Shown here: positions 26,647-34,753 of the stretch, piece by piece
How positions within the stretch are numbered: position 1 is the stretch's first letter
How the letters are laid out: the number at the start of each line of letters is the position of its first letter
DNA from: JAHFRG01 sp036522275
Lineage (GTDB): Bacteria > Pseudomonadota > Gammaproteobacteria > Burkholderiales > JAHFRG01
DNA: 43,902 nucleotides
Direction of reading: 5' to 3'
Assembly (NCBI GenBank): GCA_036522275.1
Contig: DATDGC010000081.1
Location: forward strand, 1 to 43,902
Program-made: the position numbers and the translations under genes
Notes under the pieces: model-generated
Database searches by the model: none
What the model was told of the DNA's origin: nothing
What the model saw: the letters and a program-made list of their open reading frames with translations, nothing else

Positions 26647-27405
26647 GTGGACCTCGTTTTTCTTTGCGCCGCAGCCCTTGTCGCCGGCCTGGTTGATGCT
26701 GTAGTCGGAGGCGGCGGGCTGGTGCAAATCCCGGCGCTGTTCAGCGTGATGCCGAACGCAGCGCCCGCTATGGTGTTTGGCACCAACAAGCTTTCCTCAA
26801 TTTTTGGCACCGCTAGTGCTGCGCTGCGCTATTCCCGTACGGTGCGCATACGCTGGAACGCCGTCCTTTCTGCCGCAATCACCGCCTTTATATTTTCTTA
26901 CCTTGGCGCGCTGACGGTGAGCTTAATTCCTGCAAACCTGATGCGTGCGCTGGTGGTGCCGCTGCTTATCGTCGTTGCGGTTTACACCTTCTTCAAAAAG
27001 GATTTGGGTTCTGTCCACGCGCCGTTGCATGAAGGCGCCAAAGAGAAGTTTCTCGCCATCGCTTTGGGCGCGGCCATTGGTTTTTACGATGGCTTCTTCG
27101 GCCCGGGCACAGGTAGTTTTCTGGTGTTTTTGTTTGTGCGCTATTTCGGATTCGATTTTCTGCGGGCTTCAGCGGCGGCCAAAGTGGTGAATGTGGCCAC
27201 TAACTTCGCTGCGCTGCTCTACTTCATGCCGAGTGGCAACTTGATCTGGCAGGTTGGACTGTTAATGGCTGCTTTCAATGTGGCGGGTTCGTTGCTAGGG
27301 ACGCGGCTTGCCATTCGTCATGGCAGCGGTTTTGTGCGGCAGATGTTTCTGCTGGTGGTAAGCGCGCTGATTCTGAAATTCGGCTATGACACTTTCCTGA
27401 AATAG
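26647..27405 (+). CDS. TSUP (TauE/SafE-type) membrane permease
   Basis: 252 residues from GTG at 26647, one base past the repeat element. The start MDLVFLCAAALVAGLVDAVVGGGG fits the family N-terminus. About eight hydrophobic segments are visible. The duplicated family motif appears as DAVVGGGGLVQIPAL near the start and GFYDGFFGPGTGSFLVF in the middle. Members export or import sulfite, sulfoacetate and other organic anions; the substrate here is unknown. Another GTG at 26623 inside the element is also in frame, so the start may be element-derived as for mnmE. Confidence 0.88.
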   Translation: MDLVFLCAAALVAGLVDAVVGGGGLVQIPALFSVMPNAAPAMVFGTNKLSSIFGTASAALRYSRTVRIRWNAVLSAAITAFIFSYLGALTVSLIPANLMRALVVPLLIVVAVYTFFKKDLGSVHAPLHEGAKEKFLAIALGAAIGFYDGFFGPGTGSFLVFLFVRYFGFDFLRASAAAKVVNVATNFAALLYFMPSGNLIWQVGLLMAAFNVAGSLLGTRLAIRHGSGFVRQMFLLVVSALILKFGYDTFLK

Positions 27406-27505
27406 GGTTCGGCGCACCTGTAAAACGCTCCCCGTAAAGAATTTGGGCTTGGCTGCCAAGTTGCCCCGGCGTATCATTACGCCTCTTTCAGAGACCGCTA
27501 TTCGC

Positions 27506-29401
27506 ATGCAATTTCCAATGCAATTTGACGTGATCGTGGTAGGCGGCGGCCACGCCGGTACCGAAGCCGCGCTCGCCTGCGCGCGCATGGGCGTGAAGAC
27601 CCTGCTGCTTACTCACAGCATCGAAACGCTGGGGCAGATGTCGTGCAACCCTTCCATCGGCGGCATCGGCAAGGGGCATCTGGTCAAGGAAATCGATGCA
27701 TTGGGCGGCGCGATGGCACTTGCTGCTGATGAAGCGGGAATCCAGTTCAGGATCCTCAACTCCAGCAAAGGACCGGCGGTAAGGGCGACCCGCGCCCAGG
27801 CCGACCGTGTGCTTTACAAGCAGGCAATCCGGCGCCGCTTGGAAAACCAGACTAACCTTTGGTTGTTCCAGCAAGCGGTGGACGATTTGACCCTTGAAGG
27901 CGAATGCGTCACCGGCGTGGTGACCCAGCTGGGCCTGCGCTTTGCCGCCAGCGCAGTGGTGTTGACCACCGGCACTTTTCTTTCAGGATTGATTCATGTC
28001 GGATTGTCCAACTATCAAGGTGGTCGCGCAGGCGATCCGCCGGCCATCAGCCTTGCGGCGCGGCTGCGCGAGCTCAAACTCCCGGTGGGCCGGCTGAAAA
28101 CCGGCACGCCGCCGCGCATTGACGGTCGCAGCATTGATTATTCGGTGATGGGAATCCAGCCTGGCGATGAGCCGACGCCGGTGTTTTCCTTCGTAGGCCA
28201 AGCAGAGATGCATCCGCAGCAATTGCCGTGCTGGATCACCCACACCAATGCGCGCACGCATGAAATTATCCGAGGCGGATTGGACCGCTCGCCGATGTTC
28301 ACCGGCGTGATCGAAGGCGTGGGTCCGCGCTATTGCCCGTCCATCGAGGACAAGATTCACCGCTTTGCAAGCAAGCAATCGCACCAGATTTTCCTCGAGC
28401 CCGAAGGCCTGAACACCAACGAAGTGTATCCAAACGGCATTTCCACCAGTCTCCCCTTTGACGTGCAGCTTGCGCTGGTGCGCTCAATCCAGGGGCTGGA
28501 GAATGCGCACATCCTGCGTCCCGGCTACGCCATCGAATACGATTACTTCGATCCGCGCGGACTCATAAGCTCGCTGGAGACCAAAGCCATCAGGAACTTG
28601 TTCTTCGCTGGGCAGATCAACGGCACCACCGGTTACGAAGAAGCCGCAGCGCAGGGGCTGCTCGCCGGAATCAACGCTGGGCTGAAAGTGCAAGGCAAGG
28701 AACCCTGGTGCCCGCGCCGCGACCAAGCCTACCTCGGCGTGCTGGTAGACGATTTGATTACGCGCGGCGTGAGCGAACCTTACCGCATGTTCACCAGCCG
28801 CGCTGAATACCGCTTACAGTTACGCGAAGACAACGCCGATTTGCGGCTCACCGAAATCGGCAGACAACTCGGTGTGGTGGACGCTGAGCGCTGGGGGCAT
28901 TTCGAGAAGAAGCGCGAAGCAATTACCCGCGAACAGGAGCGGCTGAAAACTACCTGGATCAACCCCAAGTTGCTTCCGCAAAGCGAGGCCGAGCGTGTGC
29001 TGGGTAGTGCCATCGAACGCGAATATTCACTGGTGGATTTATTGCGCCGTCCCAATGTGACTTACGCCTCGCTAATGACCATGCCGGGCGCGGGCCCTGC
29101 TGTCGCTGATAAAAAAGTCATGGAACAGGTGGAAATCCAGACCAAATACCAAGGTTATATCGAGCGCCAGCGCGAGGAAGTCTCGCGCCACGAGAATTAT
29201 GAAACCACCAGTTTGCCGCAGGATCTGGACTATAAAAGCGTGCGCGGGCTCTCGATCGAGGTGCAGCAAAAGCTCAATCAGCACAAACCGGAAACATTAG
29301 GCCAGGCGGCGCGCGTATCCGGGGTGACGCCTGCCGCGGTTTCACTTTTGCTGGTGCATTTGAAGCGCGGTTTTCCGGCCAAGCATAAAAAGACCGCATG
29401 A
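27506..29401 (+). CDS. mnmG: tRNA uridine-5-carboxymethylaminomethyl modification enzyme MnmG
   Basis: 631 residues from ATG at 27506; the frame is open to 27443, but the family begins near FDVIVVGGGHAGTEAALA. FAD binds at GGGHAG. GRLKTGTPPRID and the conserved cysteine in GPRYCPSIEDK are present. Together with MnmE it makes the wobble uridine modification. Its partner mnmE is about 6 kb away, separated by the accessory block. Its stop overlaps the rsmG start (ATGA), so the two are coupled. Confidence 0.97.
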   Translation: MQFPMQFDVIVVGGGHAGTEAALACARMGVKTLLLTHSIETLGQMSCNPSIGGIGKGHLVKEIDALGGAMALAADEAGIQFRILNSSKGPAVRATRAQADRVLYKQAIRRRLENQTNLWLFQQAVDDLTLEGECVTGVVTQLGLRFAASAVVLTTGTFLSGLIHVGLSNYQGGRAGDPPAISLAARLRELKLPVGRLKTGTPPRIDGRSIDYSVMGIQPGDEPTPVFSFVGQAEMHPQQLPCWITHTNARTHEIIRGGLDRSPMFTGVIEGVGPRYCPSIEDKIHRFASKQSHQIFLEPEGLNTNEVYPNGISTSLPFDVQLALVRSIQGLENAHILRPGYAIEYDYFDPRGLISSLETKAIRNLFFAGQINGTTGYEEAAAQGLLAGINAGLKVQGKEPWCPRRDQAYLGVLVDDLITRGVSEPYRMFTSRAEYRLQLREDNADLRLTEIGRQLGVVDAERWGHFEKKREAITREQERLKTTWINPKLLPQSEAERVLGSAIEREYSLVDLLRRPNVTYASLMTMPGAGPAVADKKVMEQVEIQTKYQGYIERQREEVSRHENYETTSLPQDLDYKSVRGLSIEVQQKLNQHKPETLGQAARVSGVTPAAVSLLLVHLKRGFPAKHKKTA

Positions 29402-30018
29402 GCCTGGCGAGTGAGCTGCAACAAGGCATAAACGCCTTGAGGCTCAAATTATCGCCGCAAGCCCAGCAACGCCTGCTCGATTATCTCGCGTTGCTGCGGA
29501 AATGGAACAAGGTGTACAACCTCACTGCGCTGCGCGAGCCGCAAAAGATGGTAAGCCACCACTTGCTTGATTCCCTGGCGGTGATGCCGCACATCGAAGC
29601 GCAGCGCATTTTAGACGTAGGCAGCGGGGCGGGCCTGCCGGGGATACCGCTGGCGATCGCGCGCGAAGATTGGCGCGTAACCCTGCTAGATAGCAGCCAC
29701 AAGAAAACCGCTTTTCTGAAACAAGCCGCGATAGAATTGAAACTTTCCAATGTCACGGTGTGCTGCGAGCGCGTTGAGGCCTGGCTGCCTGAGCAAAAAT
29801 TCGAGTTGGTAATTTCCCGCGCATTCGCGGACCTCGCCGAGTTCGTTACTTTATCGAAACATCTGTTGCATGAGGGCGGAAGATTTGCGGCGATGAAAGG
29901 AGTTTATCCGCACGAGGAAATCGCGCAACTGCCAAGCGGTTACCGGTTGGAGCGGGTAATCCCGCTCAAAATCCCCGGGCTCAAGGCGCAGCGTCATTTG
30001 GTGATGGTGAAAGCGTAG
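29398..30018 (+). CDS. rsmG: 16S rRNA (guanine-527-N7)-methyltransferase RsmG
   Basis: 206 residues. SAM binding is seen in LDVGSGAGLPGIPLAI (about 64-79), with the family segment KWNKVYNLTALREPQKMVSHHLLDSL before it. It methylates G527 of 16S rRNA. It overlaps mnmG by four bases and is followed by parA after 11 bases, the standard mnmG-rsmG-parA-parB order. Confidence 0.97.
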   Translation: MSLASELQQGINALRLKLSPQAQQRLLDYLALLRKWNKVYNLTALREPQKMVSHHLLDSLAVMPHIEAQRILDVGSGAGLPGIPLAIAREDWRVTLLDSSHKKTAFLKQAAIELKLSNVTVCCERVEAWLPEQKFELVISRAFADLAEFVTLSKHLLHEGGRFAAMKGVYPHEEIAQLPSGYRLERVIPLKIPGLKAQRHLVMVKA

Positions 30019-30029
30019 ACCGTGCATTC

Positions 30030-30812
30030 ATGGTAAAAATACTAGCGGTCGCCAATCAGAAAGGCGGAGTGGGCAAGACCACCACCAGCGTGAATCTTGC
30101 GGCAAGCCTTGCTGCTGCGGGCCGTAAAGTGCTGCTGATAGACATGGATCCCCAGGGCAACGCCACCATGGGTTGCGGCATAGAAAAGCGCGAACTGCAA
30201 CGCACCGTGTATCAGGTGCTGTTGGGAAGCGCTGCAATCGGCGAAGTGCGGCAGATTTCCGAGAGCGGGGGCTTTGATCTGATTCCCGCAAACCGCGAGC
30301 TTGCCGGTGCGGAAGTGGAACTGGTGGATTTGCCGAACCGCGAAGCGCGTTTAAAAAAAGCGCTGCGCGATATTCAGGACAATTACGATTTCATTCTTAT
30401 TGACTGTCCTCCGGCACTTAATCTGCTCACACTGAACGGACTGTGCGCCGCGCATGCGGTGGTGATTCCAATGCAGTGCGAATACTACGCGCTCGAGGGT
30501 TTGAGCGATTTGGTCTCGACGATTAAAAAAGTGCACGCCAACCTCAATCCCGGGCTGCAAATCGAGGGCTTGCTGCGCACCATGTATGATGCGAGGAATC
30601 TTCTTGCGCAGCAGGTTTCCGACCAGTTGAAGCAGCACTTCGGCGACAAGGTTTACGATACCATTATCCCGCGCAATATCCGGCTCGCCGAAGCGCCGAG
30701 CCACGGCGTGCCCGCAATAAGCTACGATAGAACCTCCAAGGGCGCACAGGCGTATCTCGAGTTGGCCGGAGAAATATTGCGCCGCGCCGGACCGGCGGCA
30801 AGCGCGGGATGA
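30030..30812 (+). CDS. parA: Chromosome partitioning ATPase ParA
   Basis: 260 residues. The deviant Walker A is NQKGGVGKTTTSVNLAA (about 9-25), Walker A' is LLIDMDPQGNATMG and Walker B is FILIDCPPAL. There is no N-terminal HTH, so this is the chromosomal Soj type. ATP-bound ParA dimers on the nucleoid pull ParB-parS complexes apart. parB follows 13 bases later and the cognate parS is at 14650-14665. Confidence 0.97.
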   Translation: MVKILAVANQKGGVGKTTTSVNLAASLAAAGRKVLLIDMDPQGNATMGCGIEKRELQRTVYQVLLGSAAIGEVRQISESGGFDLIPANRELAGAEVELVDLPNREARLKKALRDIQDNYDFILIDCPPALNLLTLNGLCAAHAVVIPMQCEYYALEGLSDLVSTIKKVHANLNPGLQIEGLLRTMYDARNLLAQQVSDQLKQHFGDKVYDTIIPRNIRLAEAPSHGVPAISYDRTSKGAQAYLELAGEILRRAGPAASAG

Positions 30813-30825
30813 CAGGAAGGGAACG

Positions 30826-31671
30826 GTGAAGATTAAAGGTTTGGGACGGGGATTGGACGCGCTTCTCTCCAGGGACGACGAGGGGCGGGAGGCGATCGAG
30901 CAGTTCGCCACGCTGGCCATCGAGCACATCCAGACCGGCAAATATCAGCCGCGCACGCGCATGGACACGGAGTCGCTGGCGGAACTTGCCGAGTCCATCA
31001 AAGCGCAGGGGGTGATGCAGCCGATACTGGTACGGCCGCTGCCCCAGGGGCGCTATGAAATGATTGCCGGCGAGCGCCGCTGGCGCGCCGCGCAGATGGC
31101 AGGACTTACCCACGTTCCGGCGCTGGTGAGACAGGTGCCTGATGAATCAGCGTTGGCTATGGCGCTGATTGAAAACATTCAGCGCGAAGACCTGAATCCC
31201 CTGGAAGAAGCCAACGGCATCCAGTTGCTGATCAGCGAATTCAAGATGACCCACCAGACCGCCGCAGAAGCTGTAGGCCGCTCGCGCAGCGGGGTGACCA
31301 ACCTGCTGCGCTTGATTAATCTCGCAGCACCGGTGCGGGAACTTCTGTTGCAAGGCAAGATTGACATGGGGCATGCGCGGGCTCTCCTCGGTTTGAGCGC
31401 GGTAAAACAAATCCAGCTGGCGAACCTGGTGGCGCACAAAGGGCTGTCGGTGCGGCAAACCGAACAGCTTGCCAAGCAGCAGGAAAAAACGGCTCACAAG
31501 AAAACCGCAAAACCCGACAACGACCTTATCAGGCTGCAAGAAGAGTTGTCGGAAAAATTGGGCGCCTCGGTAAGCATCAAACCGGGCAAGCGCGGCACTG
31601 GCAGACTGATCATCAATTACTCCAGCCTCGACGAGCTGGACAGTCTCATCGGTAAATTGCGCAAGCATTGA
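30826..31671 (+). CDS. parB: Chromosome partitioning protein ParB
   Basis: 281 residues from a GTG start. The N-terminal KGLGRGLDALLS is the ParA-stimulating segment. The CTPase motifs are QPILVRPL and GERRWRAAQ, followed by ENIQREDLNPLEEA. The HTH region (TAEAVGRSRSGVTNLLRLI, about 142-165) reads parS. The C-terminal dimerisation domain ends SLDELDSLIGKLRKH. ParB loads at parS and slides as a CTP-dependent clamp. Confidence 0.97.
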   Translation: MKIKGLGRGLDALLSRDDEGREAIEQFATLAIEHIQTGKYQPRTRMDTESLAELAESIKAQGVMQPILVRPLPQGRYEMIAGERRWRAAQMAGLTHVPALVRQVPDESALAMALIENIQREDLNPLEEANGIQLLISEFKMTHQTAAEAVGRSRSGVTNLLRLINLAAPVRELLLQGKIDMGHARALLGLSAVKQIQLANLVAHKGLSVRQTEQLAKQQEKTAHKKTAKPDNDLIRLQEELSEKLGASVSIKPGKRGTGRLIINYSSLDELDSLIGKLRKH

Positions 31672-31708
31672 TGCCGACGCGCGATGCGACAATAACGGGA
31701 AGCGTGCC

Positions 31709-31960
31709 ATGAAAGCCCATAAGTTTTTCTCCGCAGTTTTCGGCGCCATCTTTATCTTCGGTTGTGGCCAAGGGGAGCAAAAAGATGCGGCAGCGAAGGC
31801 TGAAAATCCTCCCCAGCAAAAGGTTAAAGACCCGGAAAAACTTCCCGGGCAGCGCTTGCAACAGGCTGGCCAAACCCTGAACAAGGCTGCCGATGTGGAA
31901 AAGGAACTCGCGAAAAAAGCGGAAGAAAACGAGCGCAAAATCGAGCAGGAAAGCAAATAG
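31709..31960 (+). CDS. Small predicted lipoprotein
   Basis: 83 residues. A signal segment (FFSAVFGAIFIFG) ends at a lipobox-like IFGC with the modified Cys near residue 19. The remainder is Lys/Glu/Gln-rich and probably a coiled coil (AADVEKELAKKAEENERKIEQ). I do not recognise a family. It sits between parB and atpI, 37 bases after parB, on the same strand. Size and composition suggest a small periplasmic helical protein anchored to the membrane. Confidence 0.7.
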   Translation: MKAHKFFSAVFGAIFIFGCGQGEQKDAAAKAENPPQQKVKDPEKLPGQRLQQAGQTLNKAADVEKELAKKAEENERKIEQESK

Positions 31961-32015
31961 CCGGTTACAATCCGCTTCCGCCGGCCTCGAGCGCACCTCA
32001 AAGCGGGCTCGTTGC

Positions 32016-32045
32016 TTGACCACTTAAAGCCGCGGCAGTTAAACT
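32016..32045 (+). promoter_or_regulatory. Candidate promoter of the atp operon
   Basis: TTGACC (32016-32021, 5/6) and TAAACT (32040-32045, 4/6) are 18 bp apart in the 147-bp gap before atpI. A CATAAT at 32076-32081 is an alternative -10 with a poor -35. Confidence 0.3.
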
Positions 32046-32107
32046 TGCAAATTCGCGCGATGCGGCAGCTGTCTGCATAATCCTTCGAGTCGGTAGTAAA
32101 AATCATA

Positions 32108-32500
32108 ATGAGTCATGCTGCGGAAATTCTGAGTCAGGGTATCCGTAGGGTACTGGTTAGCCAAATTGTTCTGACTTTGTTGGCTACAGCTGCGGCATTT
32201 GCGCTGCAAGGGAGCGCTGCGGCGCTGGCGGCGTTTTATGGCGGAGGGGTCGCTTTAATCGGTACTTGGTTACTGGGACGGCGCATTTCGCGTACCCCCG
32301 AAACCGCGCAGCAAGGCGATGCGGTCAATCAATTGGCGCTGTACGCTGGCGTGTTGCCCAGGTTCTTCGTGACGCTGGCATTGCTGGCAGTCGGAATAGG
32401 GGAGCTCAAACTTGCGCCCATTCCCTTGATTATTGTATTTGCTCTTGCCCAACTGGGATTTGTAATTAATTTAGCAAGTGCCCGGCAGCCGCCGGGATGA
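32108..32500 (+). CDS. atpI: ATP synthase subunit I
   Basis: 130 residues with four hydrophobic helices. Recognisable features are the QGSAAALAAFYGGGVALIGTWLLGRR stretch (the conserved YGGGVAL and GTWLLG parts) and its place as the first gene of the atp operon. AtpI assists assembly of the c-ring and is not part of the final enzyme. atpB begins 13 bases after its stop. Confidence 0.88.
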   Translation: MSHAAEILSQGIRRVLVSQIVLTLLATAAAFALQGSAAALAAFYGGGVALIGTWLLGRRISRTPETAQQGDAVNQLALYAGVLPRFFVTLALLAVGIGELKLAPIPLIIVFALAQLGFVINLASARQPPG

Positions 32501-32513
32501 TACAGGTAAAAAA

Positions 32514-33296
32514 ATGAGCGAAGCAGGAAAGCCCAATCCGGTTGAATATATTCAGCATCATTTAACCAATCTGCAGGCAGGGCAGGGATTCTGGACATTT
32601 AACCTCGACACGCTGGTGATTGGATGGCTGCTCGGCGGTTTTCTTGTGTTTCTGAGCTGGCGCGTGGGGCGCAGGCTGAGTCTCGATAATCCTCGGGGAG
32701 CGCAAAACGTATTGGAAGCGATTCTGGAATTTGTGGATAGTCAAATAAAATCCGCTTTCCCCCAACCCGATCCCTTAATTGGCCCTCTTGCACTTACCGT
32801 ATTCCTATGGGTATTTCTGATGAACGCCATGGACCTGATTCCGGTAGACCTGTTGCCCAAGGCCGCCGAATACGCGGGGATTCATCATCTCAAGGTGGTA
32901 CCCACTACTGATCCCTACACCACGCTGGGAATGTCGCTCTCCGTGTTCATGCTCATTCTGTATTACAACATCAAAATCAAAGGTGCTTGGGGTTATTTCA
33001 AGGGTTTTCTATTTCATCCTTTCGGAAAATGGCTGATGCCGGTCAATTTCATAATGACCGCCGTAGAGGAGCTGGCCAAGCCACTGAGTATGGGCCTGCG
33101 CTTGTTCGGTAATATGTTCGCGGGCGAACTGGTGTTTCTGCTGATTGCACTGTTGCCGTGGTGGATAATATGGATGCCCGGTACGCTCTGGGCGATTTTT
33201 CATATTCTGATCATCACCCTCCAAGCTTTCATTTTCATGATTTTGACCATTATGTATTTAGCGTTGGCGTACCAAAGCCTGGACGACGCGCATTGA
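32514..33296 (+). CDS. atpB: ATP synthase Fo subunit a
   Basis: 260 residues from ATG at 32514; the frame opens further upstream inside atpI, but this ATG has the family start SEAGKPNPVEYIQHHLTNL. It contains the essential Arg in KPLSMGLRLFGNMFAGEL and about five membrane helices. It forms the proton half-channels against the c-ring. Confidence 0.96.
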   Translation: MSEAGKPNPVEYIQHHLTNLQAGQGFWTFNLDTLVIGWLLGGFLVFLSWRVGRRLSLDNPRGAQNVLEAILEFVDSQIKSAFPQPDPLIGPLALTVFLWVFLMNAMDLIPVDLLPKAAEYAGIHHLKVVPTTDPYTTLGMSLSVFMLILYYNIKIKGAWGYFKGFLFHPFGKWLMPVNFIMTAVEELAKPLSMGLRLFGNMFAGELVFLLIALLPWWIIWMPGTLWAIFHILIITLQAFIFMILTIMYLALAYQSLDDAH

Positions 33297-33346
33297 GCAG
33301 AAAAGATTTTAGTTATTTTTTGCCGTAATTTTTAGGGAGAGACAGC

Positions 33347-33649
33347 ATGGATGCAGGCATGATTAATCTGGTCGGCATGATTTACGCCTACACCGCAGTG
33401 GGTGTGGGCATTATCCTCGCCGCAGCAGGATTGGGTTCCGCGTTGGGCTGGGGCCTCATCTGCGCGAAATACATGGAGGGTATTGCGCGGCAGCCGGAAA
33501 TGCTGCCGGTGTTACGTATACAGATGTTCATCACCGCGGGCCTCATGGAGTCGTTCCCGTTCATTGTGCTGGCTTTCGCCATGTATTTCACGTTCGCCAA
33601 CCCGTTCCTCGGAGCCGCGCTGAACGCGATCAAGGCAGCCGGCGGCTAG
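33347..33649 (+). CDS. atpE: ATP synthase Fo subunit c
   Basis: 100 residues forming two membrane helices joined by the polar loop ARQPE. The ion-binding carboxylate in helix 2 is Glu in AGLMESFPFIVLAF, where many betaproteobacterial c-subunits have Asp. A Ser follows it, as in sodium-type rings, but the helix 1 position that is Gln in sodium-type subunits is Trp (ALGWGL), so proton coupling is more likely. Helix 1 has a reduced glycine repeat (AGLGSALGWG). A GGGAG ribosome-binding site precedes the ATG. Confidence 0.95.
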   Translation: MDAGMINLVGMIYAYTAVGVGIILAAAGLGSALGWGLICAKYMEGIARQPEMLPVLRIQMFITAGLMESFPFIVLAFAMYFTFANPFLGAALNAIKAAGG

Positions 33650-33703
33650 CATGGCCGGAGTTCCCCGAGCAGGCATGGCGCAAACGAAAAAAGGAGTTTA
33701 GAC

Positions 33704-34174
33704 GTGAACGTGACGGCAACGCTTTTTGGTCAAATGATTACCTTTGCGGTGTTGGTCTGGTTTATTCAACGCTTTCTTTGGGGGCCTTTGACCCGCATGC
33801 TGGCGGAGCGCAACAAGCGCATCGCCGACGGTCTTGCCGCCGCAGAACGCGGTAAGCGAGAACTGGAAATGGCCGGCAAGCGCTCGGCGGAAACGCTGCG
33901 CGACACCAAGCAGCAGGCTGCCGACATCATCGCTCAGGCAGAGAAACGCGCCCTGCAGGTCATCGAGGAAGCCAAACATGCGGCCAAGGCCGAGGGCGAC
34001 CGCGTGACCGCCGGCGCCAAGGCGGAAATCGCGCAGGAAGTGAGCCGCGCCAAGGAAGCGCTGCGCAGCCAGGTGTCGGCTTTGGCGGTGGCGGGCGCAG
34101 AGAAAATTCTACGCCGTGAAGTGGACGCCAAGGCGCACGCCGATCTGCTGAAAGTCATCCAGACCGAACTCTAA
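33704..34174 (+). CDS. atpF: ATP synthase Fo subunit b
   Basis: 156 residues. A single N-terminal membrane helix (TLFGQMITFAVLVWFIQRFLW, shortened here to its hydrophobic core) is followed by a long Ala/Glu/Lys-rich coiled coil that forms the peripheral stalk. It is 54 bases from atpE and starts with GTG at 33704. The length is typical of b-subunits. Confidence 0.95.
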   Translation: MNVTATLFGQMITFAVLVWFIQRFLWGPLTRMLAERNKRIADGLAAAERGKRELEMAGKRSAETLRDTKQQAADIIAQAEKRALQVIEEAKHAAKAEGDRVTAGAKAEIAQEVSRAKEALRSQVSALAVAGAEKILRREVDAKAHADLLKVIQTEL

Positions 34175-34182
34175 GGAATAGC

Positions 34183-34719
34183 ATGGCGGAAAACATCACC
34201 ATCGCACGGCCGTACGCGGAAGCCGTATTCAAGCTGGCCAAGGAAAAAACCACCCTTGCCGAATGGGCGAAGATGCTGGAGCTTCTGGAAACGGTCGTAA
34301 AAGACCCGCAAGTGGTGGCTTACATTACCAACCCGAATTTCGGCGCGGAGCAAATCGAAAGTCTGCTGCTTGGCATTTGCGGAAAGAAACTCGACGGCAT
34401 GGGCAGAAATTTCGTGCAGGTGCTCGCGCGCAACGACCGCCTTCCCTTGCTGCCGCAAATCCGGGAGTTGTTTGAAGCGCTCAAGGCGGAACAGGAAGGC
34501 GTGCTCGAAGTAAAGATTAATTCAGCGTTCCCGCTGAGCAAGCTGCAGGCCGGCAAACTGGTACGCCGTCTCGAAGAGAGGTACCAGCGCAAAATCGTCA
34601 CTCAGGTGAGCGTGGAACCCGAGCTGATAGGCGGCGTGAAAATCGCGGTCGGCGACCATGTTCTTGATGCCACAGTGCGCGGCAAACTGGAAGCGATGCG
34701 TACCGCATTGACAAGATAA
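34183..34719 (+). CDS. atpH: ATP synthase F1 subunit delta
   Basis: 178 residues. The start AENITIARPYAEAVFKLAKE and the C-terminal ELIGGVKIAVGDHVLDATVRGKL are the two family signatures. Delta links the peripheral stalk to the alpha3beta3 head. It starts eight bases after atpF. Confidence 0.96.
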   Translation: MAENITIARPYAEAVFKLAKEKTTLAEWAKMLELLETVVKDPQVVAYITNPNFGAEQIESLLLGICGKKLDGMGRNFVQVLARNDRLPLLPQIRELFEALKAEQEGVLEVKINSAFPLSKLQAGKLVRRLEERYQRKIVTQVSVEPELIGGVKIAVGDHVLDATVRGKLEAMRTALTR

Positions 34720-34753
34720 ATCCGCAAAACGCAGATTTTGCCTAGGAGCAGAA

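Noticed and set aside
33347..33649. Sodium-coupled ATP synthase.
   Set aside because: Ser next to Glu is present, but the Gln in helix 1 and the Thr and Tyr positions of the sodium motif are not.
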